Below are positions 56,701-64,000 of a stretch of DNA of 64,000 nt, piece by piece. The stretch covers positions 1-64,000 of the forward strand of contig JASANG010001062.1 in NCBI GenBank assembly GCA_030248215.1, given 5' to 3'. Below the pieces are notes generated by a model, which had not been told where the DNA came from, ran no database searches, and was given only the letters and a program-made list of their open reading frames with translations. Each line of letters starts with the position of its first letter. Position 1 is the stretch's first letter. This DNA comes from Enoplolaimus lenunculus. Its lineage: Eukaryota; Nematoda; Enoplea; Enoplida; Thoracostomopsidae. A program made the translations under genes and the position numbers.

Positions 56701-59515
56701 TATTGTTTATTTCGACAAATTGCATTTCAAATTTTAAAATTTATAACGGAACAGTTTTTGACGAACATATTTTATCGAAATGAACTGCATAAAAATCACA
56801 AACATGAACAACATTCACCGGCCGATCCAAGCGGAAGCCCCGTCCTGGCCAAGGTCCCTAATAGGGATCAAAACGTTAACGCTCGTCTCGGTCACGAGCT
56901 TTTTCCACTATTATATCTTACGCATCCCTTTCTAAAAATTTAATGGATCCGCCACCGAAGAACTTTAGACTCGAAGACTTAAAATTAAAACTGCATTCCG
57001 CTGCAGGACCGTGCACAATACATAAGAGGAATAGAGAGGATATATATATACATATATGTATGTATATATGTATATATTATATATTATATATAGTATATAT
57101 TATATATATAGTATATATGAAGGTGCTAAAATTAACAATCTCAAAAAATTTAATCTACATGAGCTTATACAATCCCGAGTTGGAACCTTGGCTATGTCCA
57201 TGCTACTTTTGAAACAATACCAAATAAAAAACTTCTCATTTTAAAATAAATAGGACGATTCCAGGGTGGTGTTCAAGCGTTTCCCTCCCTTGTAATTTCC
57301 ATCCAGGAATTCTTATAGGAATTTTTTTATTTGGTGGCACAAGAACCCACCTCTTTAAAATATTTATATAACTCCCCGTTTTTGATCATGGACACTGCGT
57401 TTCTTCGTCTTAATCAGACGACAGCATTTTTTGTTGTTTTAAAATACTTTTTTAAACACAAACCTGCATCTAAAATCCTTGTCACAACAGTGGCGTCAAA
57501 ATCAGGTGTGAAGCTTTGCAGCGTTCGACTTCCGTTCATCATTGGAATACCAGCAACTGCGATGTTATCTTTAATTCCAACACGTTTGCCGCTCAAAATT
57601 CCACTCGAAGCGCCTTTAATTTCACATTTATAAAACCTGAAATGAAAAACTCAATCTGGTCAAAGAACTTGAAATAAAAAATTCAATCTGGTCTAAGACA
57701 GCTATCAAGAATTTAAAATTCCTTCTACGTACTTCAGTAAAAACTTGGCGCTTTTATCTATATATTAAAGCTGGAACGCCCCACATACGTATTCGGCGCA
57801 GCGTTCCAACAGATTCTGCTAACGTTTTTCGTATGCAAGTTAAGACTGTGCATCAAGAATACCTATTGTTTCTGTTTCGACACAGTTTTGGAATGTTTTA
57901 GCTTCCAAATAACTTAAACCTTAGGATCAGAACAGCCTTACTATTCAGAGGCTTTTACAAGATTTTAGGATTCGGCGTATATAAGCTTGTGTAGGAGAAG
58001 TGTACAAATCGACAATGTCATTTCAGCTTATACTTTAAATTTCAAGTTGCTTGCTAGCATCTTGTTTTCAGTAAAATTAAATCTAACCATGCGTTCAGTT
58101 CGTTTTCGCTATCAGAAGGCCGGTAACCTTGAGTTCGAGGATATTTCACCGGAAGCGACATATCTGGCATTCGATCCAACATTTCATACGAGGCGTGACT
58201 TCCAGCAGAAAATTCTGAAATTAAACACAACAACGTATACCCATGAGTTTTTTATCACAAAGATTCATGATAAAATGTTTGCGTCGAAACATAACTTGCA
58301 GAACAATACAAAACCCTCAAACGCAACTTGAAATATAGAATACTGAACGAGAATCGACCGACACTAGATTTAACACGATGTATTGATTACATGAGGGTAG
58401 CATCGAATATACAGGGTTTGTACACTTCACCCCGAAATTTAAAGTTAACGTTTAGGAAAAGGCTTAGGCAAACGCCGGAGACTTAGGTCAGGCTTGGCTT
58501 AAATAAGTTTTTTCTAAGTCAAAGCACAAGCTTGAACTGAAGTTTGAGCTTGACGTGAAAGTAAACAAGTACAAATATGTAGATATAAAAAAAATTTGTC
58601 CGTTTTAGAATAAAAAATAGTGAAATCGAACCATGAACAGTGCATTCACGCATCCTACTAGAGGCAGTAGGTTTAATAGAGAGAACCAGCATATTTTTCT
58701 GCCAAAGCCTAAGCCTAATCCCATTAAGCCTAAGCGTAAGTCTAAGCAGAAGCCTAACCCTGCGGTAGAAGATATACAAGAGCCACTATAGAGAAACAAT
58801 ATACATCCCAAATTTTACAAAGAAACGCTAATAGCAAGATCATGCCACTAGCCGTGCATACTGCATCTCCGCAACAAAGGGCTGATACTGTGGGCAAAAG
58901 GTTTTCTCGAATGGGCAAGCACCTTTTTCCTGGTATACGGTTCGTTTAATTCTGGCAAAAAAATATTGGTTAGTGTGTGTACGAAGACGTCAACCGTTGG
59001 CTGGCAACACCTTTCTATGCTCAATTGTTCCCACGGTTGGCGTTATCAAGAGTAGATGATGCATACAAACAAGAGTATACAACTGGTTACATTCTGTGTG
59101 GAAAAGATTGTACCCAGCGCGCGTTGAATTCTTGGCCTACCTCCCCTTTATTTAGAGGGGGAACAACCTGTGTGAACCATGACACTTTATGTATCCGGCA
59201 TTAAAAATTGCTCCGCTTATAGTTTACTTTAGGATTATTGCATGTGACAGCGACTCCCCCTGTCCAACCAAGGGTGGTCGGCCACAACGCAACGCCCGGT
59301 GATACATTTTGTACCATGCGGAGCCGCAAGAGTTGCACACTCTTGCATCATGCAGCCTTGGCGTTATGGAGCAGCGTATTGGATTGTTTTGAAAAGTTTA
59401 AAAATTTACTTTTAAACGCAGTTATATCTTCGTCTGAGCATCCCAAATTCAACTTTTCGGCAATTGTTTTCAGATCGTGTTCGCCTGGCGGGGTCAAACT
59501 GCTTGTTGAGGACAT
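47787..59515 (-). CDS. Amidase-signature enzyme, 11 coding exons, 513 aa
   Basis: Hydrolyses amide bonds of small substrates; no signal peptide, so probably cytosolic. Exons (5' to 3'): 59410-59515, 58088-58214, 57464-57636, 56523-56662, 55663-55863, 54562-54636, 52454-52616, 50853-50915, 50191-50270, 49464-49671, 47787-47992. They sum to 1542 bases, all junctions are GT-AG and all phases agree. The catalytic triad is complete: Lys100 in [11 protein letters not shown], cis-Ser175 in [10 protein letters not shown], nucleophile Ser199 in [11 protein letters not shown], with the 24-residue Ser-Ser spacing of the family. [47 protein letters not shown] and TGHPALS are as in bacterial and fungal enantioselective amidases (Rhodococcus type), not animal FAAH. 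Donors are often weak (GTCAGT after 49464, GTTCGT, GTACGC). The ATG follows ATATAG by two bases, a possible cis- or trans-splice acceptor. Exon calls rest on family alignment from memory. Confidence 0.92.
48309..48380 (-). repeat. tRNA-like sequence (SINE head or tRNA pseudogene)
   Basis: On the minus strand GCTCCTATAGCTGAGTGGTG contains a good polymerase III A box (TAGCTGAGTGG), and GAGTTCGAATCC about 35 bases on is a good B box; the overall length is about 72 bases. The D and anticodon arms do not fold normally, the T stem pairs poorly and the acceptor stem is incomplete, so it is not a working tRNA. It lies in the last intron of the amidase gene. Confidence 0.55.
48779..49284 (+). repeat. 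46-base satellite, exactly 11 units
   Basis: Unit GATATATTGTATTATATTTC plus 26 further bases ending CATAGCTAGT; 506 bases make 11 full units. Units are nearly identical, differing mainly at AATATTACAT versus AATAATACAT. High identity means recent expansion. It sits in the last amidase intron (47993-49463). Confidence 0.97.
49890..50060 (+). mobile_element. GGGCCGGAG-type MITE
   Basis: TACAGGGCCGGAGCAACCAC with GAGGCCCCACC, a run of C near 50003-50015 and GGCACTGATACC at the right. A related piece lies inverted at about 52140-52220 (GGCTGCTCCGGCCCTGTACC). Both are in amidase introns. Confidence 0.55.
52140..52340 (-). repeat. GGGCCGGAG-type MITE piece and decayed TTAGGC repeat
   Basis: On the minus strand GGTACAGGGCCGGAGCAGCC and GGAGGCCCCTCACG match 49890-50060. 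Next to it, 52225-52335 is full of TAAGCCTAAG-type hexamers. Confidence 0.5.
52630..52825 (+). repeat. Dispersed repeat ending ATACGTACACACGGCGTTAT
   Basis: Second copy of the repeat seen at 45130-45472, with matching CGTGGTTG-GTTTGCAA block and right end. It lies just upstream of an amidase exon, within the intron. Confidence 0.4.
54857..55129 (+). CDS. Secreted-protein-like exon, opposite strand in an amidase intron
   Basis: Open stretch without an ATG at its start; the coding part begins at about 54872 after a possible AG acceptor and runs to TAG. Its product begins [20 protein letters not shown], the hydrophobic core and cleavage region of a signal peptide, then a Lys/Cys-containing mature part ([27 protein letters not shown]) of about 68 residues with four Cys. 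The start codon would lie in an upstream exon I could not find. Protein-like, no family recognised. It is antisense to the amidase intron between exons 55663-55863 and 54562-54636. Confidence 0.35.
   Translation, partial: TRYLKVIVILVCLSGIYTNLACHRQIGFKKLPLQAGKYTGMSVGAMRDFTISPNHPKQNVCIVKKWDWSCTPGQKKTINRTLINCRHLKN
55143..55256 (-). other. Short protein-like frame in an amidase intron
   Basis: Minus-strand frame of 37 codons starting [20 protein letters not shown] and ending at TGA, convergent with the secreted-protein-like exon. Hydrophilic with one Cys. There is no splice signal supporting it as part of the amidase, and it does not match the family there. Too short to call a gene. Confidence 0.2.
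55335..55430 (+). repeat. Decayed TTAGGC repeat
   Basis: AGACTTAAGTTTAGGCTTAG then GTTCCTATAGTTAACATTGGCC, as in the conserved tail at 29946-30110. Confidence 0.5.
56085..56215 (+). repeat. Dispersed repeat shared with 63160-63230 and 63585-63700
   Basis: Order AGCTCACC, TTTTCAGGAGGGCATACAAGG, GATGACTTACAAGCAAAAAT, TTTTCT-GGGT recurs at 63585-63700 and in shorter form at 63160-63230. Confidence 0.55.
57040..57120 (+). repeat. AT-rich microsatellite
   Basis: TATATG/TATATTA short tandem repeats in an amidase intron. The short frames of Tyr and Ile across it are not genes. Confidence 0.9.
58430..58770. repeat. Two degenerate TTAGGC/GCCTAA stretches, opposite orientation
   Basis: 58440-58545 has GGCTTAGGCAAACGCCGG- and CTTAGGTCAGGCTTGGCTTA; 58690-58765 has AAGCCTAAGCCTAATCCC and TAAGCCTAAGCGTAAGTC. 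They are inverted relative to each other in the first amidase intron. Confidence 0.6.
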
Positions 59516-59931
59516 CACTATATTGATTAATATATAACAGTAGCGGCGTTATTCTATTAATTACTACTTTTAATTTATTACTATTTTTGTTAACCTGAAG
59601 GCATTCTTATATGCGCTAATAAAAACATTTTTATATATAACTCTGCGTGGCATAGCGTTGCAAACATAGTTTATTCAATCCTCTGGTTCAAATATTGCAA
59701 TACATATACGATTTTGTGATACGAAAACTACATATATATATTGGCAAATAAGGCAATGTGATAAATTGAGGATACTGAGATTTTAGAATTCTTATACCTT
59801 ATATAAACTGAGGCTTCGTACCCAAAGCGGTACGTCGTTAGTAACTTTGAAAAGAGAAACATCAATGACTGTTTCGAGTATGGTTCGAATTGATAGTAAA
59901 ATGTCAGGCCGGTATCACCCTTTCGTCAACA
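59516..59931. other. Upstream of the amidase start
   Basis: AT-rich. TTATATATTA lies about 15-25 bases upstream of the ATG on the minus strand, too close to serve as TATA box for a normal leader. No clear promoter or 5' UTR exon recognised. Confidence 0.3.
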
Positions 59932-60596
59932 CACTGTAAATTCCAATGAGTTAATTAATCAATTCAGCTAGAGAGTTATTTATTTCCGAATTTTAAAATC
60001 AGTAAACATTAACTCACTCTCAGTTGAGCTGGTTCTCACTCTGAGTTGAGTTGACTCTGGGTGAGTTGATTAATTAACTCAGAATCAGGGTGCAACCGGA
60101 ATTACAATTTACCGGAACCGGAATTTGAAAATTTTACCGGAACCGGAAACGGAACCGGAAAGTGAAAAATGCATTTCACCAAAAATTTCATTTTAATCTT
60201 ATTTTTTACTCTATTATTTGTGAAATAACCTTAGTCGAACATAGGTATTTATTCTATTTGTTGTATTTTAGATTTTCGTCGTCGACTGAAGTGAAATCCA
60301 CCATCAATGGCTTATATTCGGAGTACAAGTGGCTTTCAAAAGATATTGTTAAAAATTAGCAAAGTTAAGAAAACGGCCAAATTTTAACACCGGAATTTTT
60401 AAATCCGGTAAAAATTTACCGGAACCGGAACCGGGTGAAAAAATGCCGGAACCGAAACCGAAACCGGAATTCCGGTGGCACCCTGCTCAGAATGTATTAT
60501 TTAATCAACTCAAAATTCTGAGTTCTGATAGTCCTAACTCAGATTGAGTGATGCGACTCATTCTGAGTTAAAATCAACTCACTGAAAATTACAGTG
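59932..60596. mobile_element. MITE of the CACTGTAAATT family with nested hAT-like element
   Basis: Left end CACTGTAAATTCCAATGAG and right end AAATTACAGTG are inverted, with many ACTCAGAATGAGTTGA-type inverted blocks between. Without the nested element (60086-60485 plus an 8-base duplication) it is about 257 bases. Related to 30396-30612. Confidence 0.7.
60086..60485 (+). mobile_element. hAT-like MITE, 400 bases, with target duplication
   Basis: Ends CAGGGTGCAACCGGAATT and (reverse) CAGGGTGCCACCGGAATT, with inner ACCGGAACCGG repeats; perfect 8-base target duplication CTCAGAAT (60078-60085 and 60486-60493). A short splice-like open piece at 60272-60359 encodes STEVKSTINGLYSEYKWL, resembling the region of hAT transposases before the dimerisation domain, so it is a deletion derivative of an autonomous hAT element. 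Confidence 0.9.
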
Positions 60597-61794
60597 CAGT
60601 CAGTGCAGTCGCTACCGTCCCTCCTCCTACTTTCACTAGAATGGGCTAGAAACACCGATCTGCCATGTATTGAGCTCGATTTCTATGCTCACGACCGTTA
60701 ATTTAGTGGTCTCTTCGGTTATTTTTCTTGAGTATGTAGGGGTGTGTTGAGCGCCCACCCATCGCCTGGATAGCTTAAAAAGGTCTTGGCGTTGGAACAC
60801 AAAATCGGTTTAAAAAAACCTGTAATGAATTCAAAAATAAACTTTTTTTGATAGAATAGAAAAAAATGTACCTGGCTTCAAGCTTGGTTCGCTCGCAAAA
60901 TTTACTCAGTACACATTCGCCACTACTAAAGACGTTTAACGAAATGAACCGATGAACTTATAAACTGAACCGCATCGACGTATCTAACGGCAACTCCGTG
61001 AATATTAACCAGCACTAAATTCAAGCTATGTAAAATTTGGTTTTGAGATTTAATACTAAATTACCTTGGGCAAAGTTGACCAGCCAGGGTTGAAACCGGT
61101 TGGGCCCGCGTGCCTAAGCGGGGCTGAGCCGGGACGCTAGCCTAAATAAATCGCAGCAGTTCCTTATGCCTAGGCCTTTATAGAGTTTTATATTTTTATT
61201 GGCCCTGTATGTAGCTTGTATACACATCGTTAACACGAGGACATTTTTCAAATCAAGTTTGATTCTGTTTGCTTTTGGGGAATATATGGGTGAATCAAAC
61301 TTCTGCAATTGGCTCCGAGCATGGGAGAATCGATCCAGGGATTATGAGGGATGCATCTCCCCACCGGCTGCCGAGTATAATTATTTTCAGGGTTAAATTC
61401 AAACTTACAATGCAAATTTTCTTCCGATGTTTCAACATTTCAGTTGTTTAGGGGCTTCGCCCCGAAACTCAGCACAACTAATTTTCGATGTGCTTTGACA
61501 AGTTTTAAAATGCGTCTGGTGTCTCTCTCGCTTCGCTCGCGAGTTTATGGCTCCAGTCTGGAGTTTGGGAGAGCCCCTATCCCAGTCTGCACCGGCACTG
61601 CGAGCAAGTTTCTCAAGAGTGAGAGAATAAAGAGTGCCAATTTGGCTACAGAGGGGCTGCCCCCTGCAACCATCTACCTTTGGACCCTCTAACCTATGCG
61701 CAAACCTAAGTCTACACCTAAGATTTTTGAATAGCTTAAGCTTTTGGGAAATTGAGATATACTCGGGAAATTAGGATTTTGGGAAATTGGGTTA
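60597..61794. other. No gene recognised
   Basis: A GGGGCTTCGCCCCGAAACTC palindrome near 61450 and a CTCTCGCTTCGCTCGCGAG block near 61526 belong to dispersed repeats (GCGAAGCGAG-AGAAG also near 32860, 37455 and 52088). TTAGGC-like hexamers lie at 61690-61740. Confidence 0.35.
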
Positions 61795-62050
61795 TGAAGC
61801 GCACATTTTTTAAGACAGAAACCATATCATTTTATCACCACAAAATTTTGTGAGGTGAAAATAATTGTAAGGTAAGAGGAACCTTATCATTATCTCACCA
61901 AACAATTTTCTGAATAAAAAATTAGAGACCTTATCTTTTTTACAACAGGTTTTTTGTGGGAAAAACTTGCAAGGTAGGACCCTTGCCATTTTATCACAAA
62001 AAAGTTCTGATAGGGGCGTACGATCCCCCTCTGGATCCGCTAGTGGCGAC
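61795..62050 (-). mobile_element. hAT-like MITE related to 38542-38715
   Basis: On the minus strand starts CACTAGCGGATCCAGAGGG and then has TTTTTTGTGATAAAATGGC and CAGAAAATTGTTTGGTGAG, as in 38542-38715, with the TGATAAAATGATA motif repeated at the far side. The left limit is approximate. Confidence 0.55.
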
Positions 62051-62250
62051 AACTCACAGTTTGTTGGTAAAATCAATCTATTTGGAACTGTAATTGTTAA
62101 TTTTTATCACTTTGAGGTCGCACCCAGATCCGCGACCCAGTACCACACAACAGACGCGCACAAAACCTGGAAATTGGTCTAAAATTGTTTTCCTGGTATT
62201 TGTTTGTATGATGTATTGTTATGTGTTCCAACAAATATAAAAAAATTGCG

Positions 62251-62991
62251 GTCCCGGGCGGAGGGTGATGGGCCCGGGCCGAGGGTGATGGGCCCGGGCC
62301 GAGGGTGACGGGCCCGGGCAGAGGGTGATGGGCCCGGGCCGAGGAGGGTGATGGGCCCGGGCCGAGGAGGGTGATGGGCCCGTGCCGAGGGTGATGGGCC
62401 CGGGCCGAGGAGGGTGATGGGCCCGGGCCGAGGAGGGTGATGGGCCCGGGCCGAGGAGGGTGATGGGCCCGGGCCGAGGAGGGTGATGGGCCCGGGCCGA
62501 GGAGGGTGATGGGCCCGGGCCGAGGAGGGTGATGGGCCCGGGCCGAGGAGGGAGATGGACACGGGCCGAGGAGGGTGATGGGTCCCGGGCCGAGGAGGGT
62601 GATGGGCCCGGGCCGAGGAGGGTGATGGGCCCGGGCCGAGGAGGGTGATGGGCCCGGGCCGAGGAGGGTGATGGGCCCGGGCCGAGGAGGGTGATGGGCC
62701 CGGGCCGAGGAGGGTGATGGGCCCGGGCCGAGGAGGGTGATGGGCCCGGGCCGAGGAGGGTGATGGGCCCGGGCCGAGGAGGGTGATGGGCCCGGGCCGA
62801 GGAGGGTGATGGGCCCGGGCCGAGGAGGGTGATGGGCCCGGACCGAGGAGGGTGATGGGCCCGGACCGAGGGTGATGGGCCCGGGCCGAGGAGGGTGATG
62901 GGCCCGGGCCGAGGGTGATGGGCCCGGGCCGAGGGTGATGGGCCCGGACCGAGGGTGATGGGCTCAGTCCGAGGGTAATGGGCCCGGGCCC
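62251..62991 (+). repeat. GC-rich 23-base minisatellite
   Basis: Unit GATGGGCCCGGGCCGAGGA plus GGGT (23 bases), with 20-base variants lacking GAG at both edges; about 33 units in 740 bases. Neither strand has stops in the unit, which creates long false frames of Pro, Arg, His, Gly and Ser repeats on the minus strand (up to 273 codons). Runs of GGG on the plus strand could form G-quadruplexes. Far higher GC than the surroundings. Confidence 0.97.
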
Positions 62992-64000
62992 TAAAAAACC
63001 ATGCCGGTTCCAACCCTGTGGCCAGCGTTAGATCATTCAAGCAAAAAACTTCGATTTGCGACTTCTGAAGGGTTTGGGCTGTAATTTTTGGGAAATGGAA
63101 TAGTTAGACAAGTCCTGTGCATATGAAGGCACTACATTTGCACCGTCATCTTTACCGATGTTCAGGCCCATAGCCAATTTACCTTTCCATGTGTGCTTAT
63201 AATTTTTCCGGCAGGGCATAAAAATTTTCCAGTAGGCTCTGAGCCTTCTACCCCCTCTTGGAAGGGGGCACACCGATGTGCAGCCCACCAACAACCTTCT
63301 CTGTGTACATACATCCCTCATGACACAAGACGCATTAAAATGTGATACAATATTGTTTAAAAATAAACACACAATTAAAAAATTGTTGTCCGTACATCAA
63401 AATAAAATTCAAGCTGACAGTAAACATTTTGGTGCAGTAAACTAGAAAGTTTTTAATTTTTAAATTTAGAAAAAAACTACGTAGTATCTACTGATTATGT
63501 TTTATATGAGCGGGGCTGGAGTCAGGTCAAGCAACCAGGAGTTATCACTTGACGGGACAGGCAAATTCTTAAAGTAGGTAGGGTACGGAGTCATAGCCAG
63601 CTCACCATGCTAGGATAAACATTTTTCAGAAGGGGTATACAAGGATTTTTGAAGACTTAAAAGCAAGGTTATAAATTTTTCTGGGAGTGGGGGCTAAATT
63701 TTTTCAGGGCTGCGGCCGGGCCCGCGAGACTAAGAAATATTTAACTGATAGTTTCTTTTAAAGTCGTCGGTGAATTATTTATTCGGTGAAAGGGGCGAAC
63801 ATGGCCGTAGCGGAGTGTAGATATATACATTATTCGGCGTACATAAATACAAAAGCTAAACTAAACATCTACTCGGCTACTTGTATTTAACACTCACACT
63901 AGTGTAATTTTACTTTTAAATGGAAAATGTTTCCCTCCAATATTTGTGGAGTAGTGTGCTATGACCACTTTTTACTTTCCAACCAGGGGCTGCCTCTGCC
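62992..64000. other. No gene recognised
   Basis: Holds two copies of the dispersed repeat seen at 56085-56215 (63160-63230, 63585-63700) and a CCCCTCTTGGAAGGGGG hairpin near 63250. A 111-codon minus-strand frame (63037-63372) overlaps these repeats and is not supported. Confidence 0.4.

Noticed and set aside
58430-58770. Interstitial telomere or chromosome end
   Set aside because: Hexamers are degenerate, mixed in orientation and part of a dispersed family with a conserved non-telomeric tail.
47787-59515. Naming the amidase FAAH
   Set aside because: Sequence blocks outside the catalytic signature fit Rhodococcus-type amidases, and the N-terminal membrane segment of FAAH-1 is absent.
62219-63040. 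273-codon minus-strand open frame of Pro/Arg/His/Gly repeats
   Set aside because: It is the translation of a 23-base minisatellite with no stop in any frame; flanking sequence adds no domain or splice signal.

Overview
This is a eukaryotic, most likely invertebrate animal, window: AT-rich, sparse in genes, with spliced genes and a heavy load of transposable elements. Several things lean towards a nematode, but do not prove it: introns end in a short T-rich stretch plus YAG, many dispersed repeats contain degenerate TTAGGC hexamers (the nematode telomere unit), and one pair of candidate genes sits head-to-tail about 340 bases apart.

Left part (1-26 kb) is almost all mobile DNA. After a broken coding-like stretch of unknown family (about 0.5-2 kb) comes a ~178-base tandem repeat array (3.2-6.2 kb). 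It carries two insertions: a 649-base PIF/Harbinger-like element with TTA target duplications (3382-4030) and a promoter-bearing LTR-like repeat (about 4456-5935, minus). A diverged second copy of the LTR-like repeat lies in the opposite orientation at about 8.6-10.3 kb. A second Harbinger-like copy (11268-22027) is split by a 10.1 kb LTR retroelement on the minus strand. That element has three LTRs, two tRNA-Gln primer-binding sites, a polypurine tract, and two internal regions. Each internal region holds a small gag-like part followed by an Upf1-like superfamily 1 helicase, with no reverse transcriptase, integrase or protease recognised. This is the most unusual item in the window.

The middle (26-47 kb) has two exons of the mitochondrial cristae-organising protein MIC60/mitofilin (26.2-26.7 kb, plus), a 3 kb foldback-type element with inverted arrays of ~80-base repeats, many hAT-like and other MITEs, and small genes: two-exon genes for predicted secreted proteins of 92 aa (minus, 35.3-31.4 kb) and 80 aa (plus, 44.0-45.0 kb), and a weaker candidate of 67 aa (37.6-35.7 kb).

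The right part (47.8-59.5 kb, minus) is one complete host gene: an amidase-signature enzyme of 513 aa in 11 coding exons whose lengths and phases fit exactly and whose Lys-Ser-Ser catalytic residues are all present. Its introns hold a 46-base x 11 satellite, a tRNA-like sequence, MITEs and a third secreted-protein-like exon on the opposite strand. The last 4 kb holds nested MITEs and a 740-base GC-rich 23-base minisatellite. No CRISPR array, rRNA gene or intact tRNA gene was seen.
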